From: Aldersonia sp. NBC_00410
GTDB taxonomy: Bacteria > Actinomycetota > Actinomycetes > Mycobacteriales > Mycobacteriaceae
Direction: 5' to 3'
Length of the DNA: 64,000 bases
NCBI RefSeq assembly: GCF_026342035.1
Contig: NZ_JAPENM010000001.1
Span: forward strand, 558,001 to 622,000
Below are positions 25,955 to 36,730 of the stretch, one piece after another. Made by a program: the position numbers and the translations under genes. The notes beneath the pieces were generated by a model. That model saw only the letters and a list, made by a program, of their open reading frames with translations. It was not told the origin of the DNA and made no database searches. Within the stretch, counting starts at the first letter, position 1, and every line of letters starts with the position of its first letter.

Positions 25955-26704
25955 GTGACAGAGACGCAGACAGTTACCGAGCGCGCCGCATTCGCACGGG
26001 TCACGCACGGCTACTATCCGATTCTCGTCGCCGTGTTCACGGCGACGCTGATCATCTCCAACGTGTGCGCGACCAAGGGGGTCGCGTTCTTCGCCGACTC
26101 GGACGTCTCGCTCGGTCCGTTCCAGATCCTGCCGATCAATACCGACGGCGCGTTCTTCCTGTTCCCGCTGTCCTACGTGATCGGCGACGTCCTCAGCGAG
26201 GTATACGGCTTCAAGGCCACGCGCCGCGCGATCTACATCGGGTTCGGATCACTGCTGCTGGGCACCTTCTGCTTCTGGCTCGCCACCGAGCTGCCTGCCG
26301 CGGCGTTCTACGAGAACCAGGCCGCGTTCGAGACGGTGCTCGGCGTGGTGCCTCGCCTGGTCCTCGCCGGACTCGCCGGCTACCTCGTCGGGCAGACACT
26401 CAACTCCGTGACGCTGGTGCTGATCAAGGAGCGCACCCGCGAGAAGCATCTGTGGGCCAGGCTGATCGGCTCGACGGTCGTCGGAGAATTCGGCGACACC
26501 CTCATCTTCTGCTCGATCGCCGCGGGTGCCATCGGGATCAGCACCTGGTCCGACTTCTTCAACTACCTGATCGTCGGATTCATCTGGAAAACGCTGGTCG
26601 AGATTTTCGTCATGCCGATCACCTACCGGGTTATCGCCTACATCAAGAAGCGCGAGCCGAGCTACGCGCCGCAGCCCAGCGACATCTCGGTCTGGAACAC
26701 ATAG
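25955..26704 (+). CDS. yhhQ: Queuosine-precursor transporter YhhQ
   Basis: This is a 249-residue inner-membrane protein of the vitamin-uptake-like PF02592 family, with six or seven hydrophobic helices. Recognisable parts are ILVAVFTATLIISNVCATK, FFLFPLSYVIGDVLSEVYGFKATRRAI, the conserved LNSVTLVLIKERT, and EFGDTLIFCSIAA followed by FIWKTLVEIFVMPITYRVIAYIKKRE. The GD-x-LSEVYG and EFGDTxIF motifs identify the queuosine-precursor transporters. It imports preQ0/preQ1 or possibly queuine. GTG 25955 follows gluQ by 9 bases, so the pair is probably co-transcribed. Confidence 0.88.
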   Translation: MTETQTVTERAAFARVTHGYYPILVAVFTATLIISNVCATKGVAFFADSDVSLGPFQILPINTDGAFFLFPLSYVIGDVLSEVYGFKATRRAIYIGFGSLLLGTFCFWLATELPAAAFYENQAAFETVLGVVPRLVLAGLAGYLVGQTLNSVTLVLIKERTREKHLWARLIGSTVVGEFGDTLIFCSIAAGAIGISTWSDFFNYLIVGFIWKTLVEIFVMPITYRVIAYIKKREPSYAPQPSDISVWNT

Positions 26705-26728
26705 CCCGACGAACCCGCGGAGCACCCG

Positions 26729-27370
26729 ATGTACCTGCCGGCACATTTCGTTCCCGGCGACGACGCCGTCGCCGACCTGCTGACGAACAACGGCGCCGCG
26801 GACCTGATCACCTCGACCCAAGCGGGTCTCGTCGCGACCATGCTGCCGTTCATCTTCGAACCAGAAGTGGGTGAGCACGGCACGCTGCTCGGACACCTCG
26901 CACGCAACAACGATCAGTGGCAGGAACCGGCCTTCGGCGAGGCGCTGGTGATCGTGCGGGGGCCCGACTCCTATGTCTCCCCCAGTTGGTACCCGAGCAA
27001 GTTCGAACACGGTCGCGTCGTGCCGACCTGGAACTACGTCACCGCGCACGTGTACGGCGAGCTGATCGTGCATGACGACGTCGAGTGGGTGGCGGGCCTG
27101 GTCCGCCGCCTCACCGATCTCCACGAGGCAGCCAACCCGTCACCCTGGTCGGCGGACGACGCGCCCAGCAAATTCATTGCCGGGCAACTGCGCGCGATCG
27201 TCGGGGTAGAAATCCGAATCACGCGCGTGCAGGCCAAGTTCAAGCTCAGCCAGAACAGGCCCGCGGCCGACATCGACGGCGTCATCGCCGGACTCGACGC
27301 AGCGGGCGCGCACGACGCGGCAGCCGCCGTGCGCGCCACACGGATTCAGCCGAACATACCCGGCTCGTAG
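26729..27370 (+). CDS. PaiB-like FMN-binding protein
   Basis: This is a 213-residue protein of the PaiB/FMN-binding split-barrel family. GGAG is 7 bases before ATG 26729. Typical segments are MYLPAHFVPGD at the start, ATMLPFIFEPEVGEHGTLLGHLARNNDQW, ALVIVRGPDSYVSPSWYPSKFEHGRVVPTWNY and VGVEIRITRVQAKFKLSQNRP. Bacillus PaiB was described as a negative regulator of sporulation and protease genes. Most members are probably flavin or haem proteins of unknown role. The 3' end overlaps the opposing AhpD-like gene by 25 bases. Confidence 0.85.
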   Translation: MYLPAHFVPGDDAVADLLTNNGAADLITSTQAGLVATMLPFIFEPEVGEHGTLLGHLARNNDQWQEPAFGEALVIVRGPDSYVSPSWYPSKFEHGRVVPTWNYVTAHVYGELIVHDDVEWVAGLVRRLTDLHEAANPSPWSADDAPSKFIAGQLRAIVGVEIRITRVQAKFKLSQNRPAADIDGVIAGLDAAGAHDAAAAVRATRIQPNIPGS

Positions 27371-27819
27371 CCGCCCGCCGGTGTCGCCGCGATGACATTG
27401 AGTCGGTTGTAGGCATTGATCAGTGCGAGCAGTGAGACGAGCGCGCCTATCTGCTCGTCGTCGTAGTGCTTACGCACCTGGTCCCAGGTGTCCCCGCTGA
27501 CCCCGGTGGCGGCATCGGCGAGACGGGTGCCCTCTTCGGCAAGTGCCAACGCGGCACGCTCGGCCTCGGTGAACACCGTCGCTTCCCGCCAGGCCGCAAC
27601 GAGATTGAGCCGCACCGAGGTCTCGCCCGCGGCGGTCGCATCCTTGCTGTGCATGTCGGTGCAGAATCCGCAGCCGTTGATCTGGCTCGCACGAAGCTCG
27701 ACCAGGTGCGCCGTCGCCTGCGGCAGTGACGAGTCGACGATCACCCTGCTGGCGGCGTTCAACCGCTTGACGAAGGCACCGGCAACGTCGTTGTTGAACA
27801 GGTCGATTCGAGGTTCCAT
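27346..27819 (-). CDS. AhpD-like alkylhydroperoxidase (CMD family)
   Basis: This is a 157-residue helical protein. The start ATG 27819 follows AAGGAGAGATCG; the upstream in-frame extension to 27906 is not needed. The core LVELRASQINGCGFCTDMHSKDAT carries the CxxC redox pair and the nearby His of active AhpD-type peroxidases, unlike the 16470-17108 homologue. LNLVAAWREATVFTEAERAALALAEEGT is also typical. It probably reduces peroxides or acts as a general thiol oxidoreductase. It converges with and overlaps the paiB-like gene. Confidence 0.85.
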   Translation of the reverse strand: MEPRIDLFNNDVAGAFVKRLNAASRVIVDSSLPQATAHLVELRASQINGCGFCTDMHSKDATAAGETSVRLNLVAAWREATVFTEAERAALALAEEGTRLADAATGVSGDTWDQVRKHYDDEQIGALVSLLALINAYNRLNVIAATPAGGYEPGMFG

Positions 27820-27902
27820 CGATCTCTCCTTGCTCGAGGTGGTTACACAAGGAAGACGAGGAGAGCGGTAACGATGTGACACGCGCAGCAGTGTGACCTG
27901 AG

Positions 27903-31106
<3,204 letters not shown>

Positions 31107-31110
<4 letters not shown>

Positions 31111-32840
31111 CGGGCATCCTCCGCGGCGAGCTGGGAATCAACGATCTCGGCGTAGGTCGGGCAGTCCGCGACCAACTCGTCGTGGGTACCGCGCCCCACC
31201 ACCGCACCGTCGTCGAGAACCACGATCTGATCGGCCTCGCGGATCGTGGAAACGCGCTGCGCGACGATGATCACGCAGGCATCCGACGTCACCGGCGCGA
31301 GCGCATGCCGCAGCCTTGCGTCGGTCGCCAGGTCGAGCGCGGAGAACGAGTCATCGAACAGGTAGACCTTGGGCTTCTTCACCAGGGCACGGGCGATGGC
31401 GAGCCGTTGCCGTTGCCCGCCCGATACGGTCGTGCCGCCCTGCGCGACCGGCGTCTCCAGGCCTTGCGGCATTTCCCGCACGAAGTCGGCGGCCTGCGCG
31501 ATGTCGAGACATCGCCACAGGTCGTCGTCGGTGGCGTCCGGGTTGCCGTAGCGCAGGTTGCTCGCGACCGTGCCCGAGAACAGGTACGGCTTCTGCGGGA
31601 TGATGCCGATCTGCGATCGCAGCAGGTCCGGATCGAGCTTGCGGACATCGGTTCCACCGACGAACACCGCGCCCGAGGTCGCGTCGACGAGCCGCGGAAT
31701 CAAGTTCAGCAGCGTGCTCTTGCCCGATCCCGTGGCACCGATGATCGCCGTGGTCTTGCCCGGCTCGGCCCGGAAATCGATCGAGAAGAGCACCGGCTCA
31801 TCCGCGCCGGGATAGCTGAACTCGGCACCGCGCAACTCGACGAGGCCCGGATCGTCGACGAACGGTTCGGGACGTTCGGGCGGCACCACCGAGGACTCGG
31901 TGTCGAGCACCTCGGCGATGCGCTCGGCACAGACCGACGCGCGGGGCGCCATCATGGCCAGGAACGAAGCCATCATCACCGACATCAGGATCTGCATGAT
32001 GTAGCTGAGCATCGCGGTGAGCGAACCGATTTCCATCGTCCCGGAATTCACCTCGTGCCCGCCGAACCAGATCACCGCGACGCTGGTGATATTGCTGATC
32101 AGCATGACCGTCGGGAACATCAGCGCCGCAAGCTTGCCCACCCGCAACGCGGCGTCGGTGAGTTCGTGATTCGCGACGCCGAAGCGCCAGACCTCCTCGC
32201 GCTCGCGCACGAAAGCGCGCACCACGCGGATACCGGTGATCTGCTCGCGAAGCACGCGGTTGACCGCGTCGAGCTTGGACTGCATCATCCGGAAACCGGG
32301 CACCATGCGGGCGATGATGAGCGACATCGCCAGACCAAGCGCGGGCACTGCTACGACGAGGATCCAGGACAGCCCGAGATCCTCGCGCAAGGCCATCACG
32401 ATGCCGCCGACGCACATGATCGGCGCCATCACGAGGATCGTGCAGCTCATCACGATGAGCAGCTGCACCTGCTGCACGTCGTTGGTGTTGCGGGTGATCA
32501 GCGACGGTGCGCCGAAGTAGCCGACCTCGCGAGCCGAGAACGTGCCGACCCGGTGCAGCAGTGCGCCGCGCACATCCCGGCCGGCGGCCATCGCGGCCTT
32601 CGCGCCGAGGAACACCGACGCCGACGAGCAGACGATCTGGACGAACGACACCGCGAGCATCCACAACCCGGTGTTCCAGATGTACCCGATATTGCCCTTG
32701 GTGACGCCGTTGTCGATGATGTCGGCGTTCAGGCTCGGCAGATACAGCGACGCCATCACAGCGACGAGCTGCAACAGAACAACCCCCACCAACTGTTTGC
32801 GGTAGGGGTAGAGATACGTGCGGAGCAGCCTGATCAACAT
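31107..32840 (-). CDS. Heterodimeric ABC exporter, subunit with degenerate Walker B
   Basis: This is a 577-residue half-transporter that opens MLIRLLRTYLYPYRKQLVGVV. It has six permease helices, then an ATPase with Walker A GATGSGKST, a canonical signature TVSGGQRQRLAIARAL, and a Walker B VYLFDDSFSALD, where Asp replaces the catalytic Glu. The Q-loop is IGIIPQKPYLFSGTV. It is very like M. tuberculosis Rv1273c as I remember it. The canonical signature here completes the catalytic site of the partner subunit. It is the first gene of the leftward run ABC-ABC-tgt. Confidence 0.88.
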
Positions 32841-32898
32841 GGTGATCGCAGACTACCTGCGAGGGCAGACCGACTTTCCCCGGACATTGCCCACGGCT

Positions 32899-32939
32899 CG
32901 GCGCGGGAGTCCGGTGATGGTTCACCGGCTCCCGCGCCG
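32899..32939 (-). terminator. Hairpin after the membrane protease gene
   Basis: CGGCGCGGGAGTCCGGTGA (32899-32917) pairs with TCACCGGCTCCCGCGCCG (32922-32939), with one bulged T, around a 4-base loop. It lies 12 bases beyond the protease stop, reading leftwards. Confidence 0.75.
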
Positions 32940-32951
32940 TCGCGGACGTGT

Positions 32952-34403
32952 CTAGTGCTCGTGCCCGCAGCCGCGGCAGAACCGGTCGGTCGACGCAGCC
33001 TTGGCTCCGCACGCCGCGCAGTATCTCGACGGCGCGGTCGGTCGATCGAGCGTCGCCACCCCGGTCGTTGACTCGGCACCGGCCTGCCCAGGCTCCGGGG
33101 ACGCCGCGTGCATCGGCGGAGCGAGCATGGTCAGCGGTTCGTCGTCGGCCCGCGGTGTGATGGCCGGATCCGGCGCCGCCGGTGCGGTCGCGGGGCGCCG
33201 GCGCTTGCGCACCAGGAGCAGTGCCAGTCCCATTGCCACCATCGCGGCCAGTGCCCCGCCGCCGATCAGGTACCACAGGTGGTCGTCGGATTTCGGAACA
33301 CCCCAATCGCCGTACTTGTCGCGCAGTTGGGTCGCGTCCGTTTTCAACTCGGGCGCCTTGGCGTGCTCGGGCGCCAACGCCAGGACCTTGTCGAAATCGG
33401 CGATCGCATCGGTGTACCGGCCGGCGTAGAGCGCGTCGAGTCCGTCGCGGAAGGTCGTGTCGACCGGGCCGAGTACGGAATCGACACCGTTGCGATCGAG
33501 CAGTTCGGTCAGACCCGAGCTGGGTGCGATGAAATTGAACGGCTGAGACTCACCAGCAATGGTGAAGCTGTTGACGCCGAGCACCTTTCCCGCGGTGTCG
33601 ACGGTGGGTCCGCCACTCATCCCCGGTGACACCGCGGCACTGATCTCGTAAACCGGCACACTGCCCTGGGTTTTCTTCGAACTGATCGCACCTTCCTTGT
33701 TCGACGGTTCGGCGGACTGGTCGGTGACGAGGTCGGTGCTGGCCGGGTAGCCCACCGCCAGCACCTGATCGCCAACCTGCACGTCCGGATCGGTGGCGAG
33801 GTCGGTCGACGGCATATCGGCCGCGTCGACCTTCACCAGGGCGACGTCGCCCTTGCCGAGCGGACGGAAGTCGACCACCCGGGCCGGCAGTGCAGCGGCA
33901 TTGGGATCTCCACCCGGATGCACGCCGATCTGCACGTCGAGCGGGGAACCGGGGGTGAAACCCTCTACCCGCCAGTTCATTACGCCGAAATTGTAAAAGT
34001 CCTCGGCCGATACCCCTGGCCGGCTCGCGCTCGCCTCGAGTGCCGCATGCTGGATGAAATCGTCACGGAACCCTTCGGGACCGGAATCCACGCAGTGCCC
34101 CGCGGTGGCCACCCAGCCGTCCGGGTTCACCACGAATCCCGAGCAGGTGGCTTCCATCTCGTACGGGTTGCCCTGGTTGAAGATATTGCCCTGCTCATCG
34201 AAAACGTATCCGGTGATGTGCATTTCGAGCGATACGATCGCCGGCCGGATCAGTGCGGCGGCCCGCTCCAGCTGATTGGGCGCCTGCAAACCGTCTGGCG
34301 CCGTGCCGGATTCGTCGGCGCTACATGCGGTTCCGGCACCCGCCGCCAGCAGAGACAGGGCGGCCAGCGCTGCGATCCTGGTTCGCGACCGACGTCTGGA
34401 CAT
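32952..34403 (-). CDS. Membrane-anchored trypsin-like serine protease with C-terminal zinc ribbon
   Basis: This is a 483-residue protein. AGGAG is upstream of ATG 34403. It has an N-terminal export signal (about 8-27, with a Cys at 27 in a poor lipobox). The trypsin-fold domain (about 45-310) has the full triad: His103 in VATAGHCV, Asp186 in GKGDVALVKVD, Ser263 in SPGMSGGPTVD. One TPR-like unit lies at 315-345. A transmembrane helix at 376-398 follows, then a Pro-rich cytoplasmic segment and a zinc ribbon with Cys462, 465, 476 and 479. The protease faces outside while the ribbon is cytosolic, suggesting transmembrane signalling. The substrate is unknown. Confidence 0.82.
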   Translation of the reverse strand: MSRRRSRTRIAALAALSLLAAGAGTACSADESGTAPDGLQAPNQLERAAALIRPAIVSLEMHITGYVFDEQGNIFNQGNPYEMEATCSGFVVNPDGWVATAGHCVDSGPEGFRDDFIQHAALEASASRPGVSAEDFYNFGVMNWRVEGFTPGSPLDVQIGVHPGGDPNAAALPARVVDFRPLGKGDVALVKVDAADMPSTDLATDPDVQVGDQVLAVGYPASTDLVTDQSAEPSNKEGAISSKKTQGSVPVYEISAAVSPGMSGGPTVDTAGKVLGVNSFTIAGESQPFNFIAPSSGLTELLDRNGVDSVLGPVDTTFRDGLDALYAGRYTDAIADFDKVLALAPEHAKAPELKTDATQLRDKYGDWGVPKSDDHLWYLIGGGALAAMVAMGLALLLVRKRRRPATAPAAPDPAITPRADDEPLTMLAPPMHAASPEPGQAGAESTTGVATLDRPTAPSRYCAACGAKAASTDRFCRGCGHEH

Positions 34404-34560
34404 GGGAACTCCTCGGGGGTGCGCGGCATCTCGCCGACTGCGCGGCCGACTTTCGACCTGCCAATATGGTCGGCGACCGGCGGGGTGTGCGGCTACGACC
34501 CCAAGGTGGCTATTGCCCTCCCCCTACACGCGCAAAGCGTTGTTCTCGTCCCGGGAGAGG

Positions 34561-34986
34561 TCAGAGCCCGGTCTCGCACGGGGACACATCCGCGCGCGCG
34601 TTCTGATCCGGATTTGTGATCGCCAAAGGCGTGACCACCACATAGAACAGCGCGATCAGCGCCAGCGGGATTCCGATCACGAACACCGCCCAGCGCCATC
34701 TCCGGCCTGTGCCGAGGGTGAAGAGTGCGATCACGACCGCGATGAGGGTCACTACCGACGCGGCGACAAGTACCCATATCCACACGTCGGCGGATCCAGG
34801 GATCGGCAACATCGGCTGGCATTGCGTGTCGAGCAATCGCTGCCATCGGTTCTCGAGGACCCGGTCGTAGGCGACCGCCGACCAGACGAGCAGTCCGAAG
34901 GCGAGTACGCCAACGACAGCCGCGAAAAGACCGACTCGCCGGCGGGTAGATGCCATCTCCGGCCGAATCAGTTCTCGCCGACTCAT
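34561..34986 (-). CDS. Three-helix membrane protein, last gene of the type VII effector cassette
   Basis: This is a 141-residue protein with hydrophobic helices at about 18-40, 68-90 and 98-120 (VGLFAAVVGVLAFGLLVWSAV; WIWVLVAASVVTLIAVVIALF; WAVFVIGIPLALIALFYVVV). Between the first two is a loop with QCQPMLPIP, and there is a Cys in the C-terminal tail. No family is recognised. The start overlaps the stop of the WXG100-like gene (ATGA), so it is translated with the amidase-like effector and its partner. That position is where immunity proteins usually lie, so an immunity or secretion-accessory role is possible. This is inference. Confidence 0.6.
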   Translation of the reverse strand: MSRRELIRPEMASTRRRVGLFAAVVGVLAFGLLVWSAVAYDRVLENRWQRLLDTQCQPMLPIPGSADVWIWVLVAASVVTLIAVVIALFTLGTGRRWRWAVFVIGIPLALIALFYVVVTPLAITNPDQNARADVSPCETGL

Positions 34987-35309
34987 TTCAGGCCGTCCAG
35001 GGCGGTGACGATCCGAGACAGCGCCTCGGCGTTCCGGCCATCGACGGCCGCATAGTTCTGAGCCGCCACCACGATCTTGTCCCCCATGGTTTTCAGCGAA
35101 TCCAACGCGTCGTTCATCTCTCGTTCGAACGAGGCCATAAATTCGACGAGCGCCGGTCCGGTCCGCCAGCCCGGGTTGCCATCGGCGGCGGCTTGGCCAC
35201 TGTCGAACCGGCCCGCAACCGCTGCCTTGGCATCGCTCGCACCCGTGGTGACCGCCGCGCCGCTACCCGCCACGTCTTCGGGCCGGATATCCACATTCGG
35301 TGCGCTCAT
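34983..35309 (-). CDS. WXG100-like small helical protein
   Basis: This is a 108-residue protein from ATG 35309 (SAPNVDIRPEDVAGSGA...). It has the size and predicted helical-hairpin layout of ESX substrates. A WXG-like turn appears in GNPGWRTGPALVEFMASFE, midway along the chain, and the second helix runs to the C-terminus (NYAAVDGRNAEALSRIVTALDGL). A 13-base gap separates it from the upstream amidase-like effector gene. Such proteins usually pair with the LXG/WXG-type effector for type VII export. No ESX core genes (EccC etc.) are in the window. Confidence 0.6.
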   Translation of the reverse strand: MSAPNVDIRPEDVAGSGAAVTTGASDAKAAVAGRFDSGQAAADGNPGWRTGPALVEFMASFEREMNDALDSLKTMGDKIVVAAQNYAAVDGRNAEALSRIVTALDGLK

Positions 35310-35322
35310 CGGACTCGTCCCC

Positions 35323-36570
35323 TCACCATGACTGCTTCGGTCGAACCACGAACACGTTCTGGTCACCCTCGGCCTGTTCACCCATCGGAAGGCGTCCCTG
35401 CAAACTCAGGTTCTGGGCCGACGGACTGTGTTGGGTGTAAAGCACTTCCCCGTTGGGCAGAACGGCCGTCACAACGGCGGCATGATGCGCCTCACCGGAA
35501 TTCGCGTGCTCCCAATAGACGACGTCACCGGGCCGCGCATTGGCGACGCCCACGTCCTCACCACCGTTGTCGAGCAGGAAGTTCTTCTGCGCCTCGGCGT
35601 ACGTCCATGAGTCGGTATGCGACAAGCCTTCGAGTGAGCCGGGACCGGGCCAATCCAGGTCCCAGCCCCAGTCACCGGCCTTGCTACGACCCCATCCGTC
35701 ATCGTCCGTGGTGAACGTCCCCTTCTCGTCGAGACCCGCACCGAGCAGCGCATTGGAAACAAAATTTGCGCAGTTGTTGTCGAAGATATCGATCGATTGG
35801 TCGTCCCAATGTTCCTTGGCATACCGCACCATCTCGAGTGCGTCATACCCGCGATTGCCCCGGAGTCCGTCGACGACGTCCTTGGGAATCCCGTCGAGAC
35901 CGGCGAGTTCCACAGGAACGGCGCGTTTGAATTGGGTTCGCTCTTCGGGCGTCAGCGCATCCCACCACCGTCGCACCGCCTTCGGCGACTGCCCATCCGG
36001 CAAAGCGTCGCGGATCATGTCGAGTGCATCCTGGTTGGCCTGCGCCTGCCGCTTGCGGGCATCGTCGGTGCTGATGATGTCCGGGTCTACCGCCAGCCGA
36101 CCGAGGGCGGAGACACCCTCGTCGTCCGCACCTGTCGCGGCATCCAACGCGTCACCGATCATCGCGGAAACGTCCCGCAGCCGCTGGGCGCTGAGCGGAT
36201 CGTCCTCGAACTCCGGCAGGATCGTCGCGGTCCCCTTCTCGTCGACACCGATCCCGACCGACGCCGCGTAGTCGAGCGCTACGGTCAACTCCTTCTGCGC
36301 GAGACGTGCAGCGTTTTCCAGCGTGTCCATCGCCGTCGTCGCGCCGCGCAGGAGCACACCCATGGTGTCGAGTTTCTGCGTAACTGCGATCAGGTCGGCA
36401 CGGACCATCTGCCCCAATTCGTCGGGCCAGCTGTCGGCAAGCTTGCTCGCGCCGTTCGCATGAATGGCGGCGGCAGCCTGCTCCGCCTCCTTTGCCGCGG
36501 CGAGCATGTCGTCGGCAGCCGCCTGCCACGAGGCGGGCGTCGCACCGCGCAACTCACCGAAACCAACCAT
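35323..36570 (-). CDS. Type VII-style effector with C-terminal amidase (amidase_6-like) domain
   Basis: This is a 415-residue protein from ATG 36570, just after GGGGGGAACC. Residues 1-150 form an ESX-like helical region with no signal peptide. Residues 201-235 carry RWWDALTPEERTQF ... LAGLDGIPKDVV, the linker often seen before type VII toxin domains. Residues 240-415 match the putative-amidase pattern: YDALEMVRYAKEHWDDQ, NNCANFVSNALLGAG (Cys267), DSWTYAEAQKNFLL, PGDVVYWEHANSGEAHHAAVVT (His362/363), VLYTQHSPSAQNLSL. The Cys/His pair suggests a papain/NlpC-like peptidoglycan or peptide amidase. It is likely secreted with its WXG100-like partner. The target is unknown. Confidence 0.75.
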   Translation of the reverse strand: MVGFGELRGATPASWQAAADDMLAAAKEAEQAAAAIHANGASKLADSWPDELGQMVRADLIAVTQKLDTMGVLLRGATTAMDTLENAARLAQKELTVALDYAASVGIGVDEKGTATILPEFEDDPLSAQRLRDVSAMIGDALDAATGADDEGVSALGRLAVDPDIISTDDARKRQAQANQDALDMIRDALPDGQSPKAVRRWWDALTPEERTQFKRAVPVELAGLDGIPKDVVDGLRGNRGYDALEMVRYAKEHWDDQSIDIFDNNCANFVSNALLGAGLDEKGTFTTDDDGWGRSKAGDWGWDLDWPGPGSLEGLSHTDSWTYAEAQKNFLLDNGGEDVGVANARPGDVVYWEHANSGEAHHAAVVTAVLPNGEVLYTQHSPSAQNLSLQGRLPMGEQAEGDQNVFVVRPKQSW

Positions 36571-36650
36571 GGTTCCCCCCAAGTCCGGTCGGCTTGGCAG
36601 TGTAGCCGGATCCAGGACGTCGATGCGCTCGGCAGCCGGCCAAATGCACC

Positions 36651-36705
36651 GAGCGCCCACTTTCGAGCGGTTCGGATTCCGCCGAAACTCGAAAAGTGGG
36701 CGCTC
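36651..36705. repeat. 55-bp cruciform-like palindrome
   Basis: GAGCGCCCACTTTCGAG (36651-36667) pairs with the reverse complement at 36688-36705 with a single extra A. The middle holds a second small stem, TTCGG/CCGAA. It lies 26 bases past the MMPL stop, so it may end that transcript, but it lacks a T run and its nested symmetry is unusual for a plain terminator. Confidence 0.7.
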
Positions 36706-36730
36706 AGGCTACTGCTTCAGAAGGACCGAA

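Noticed and set aside
31182-33071. 629-codon plus-strand frame opposite the ABC exporter
   Set aside because: It is antisense to conserved Walker and permease motifs and has no domain of its own.
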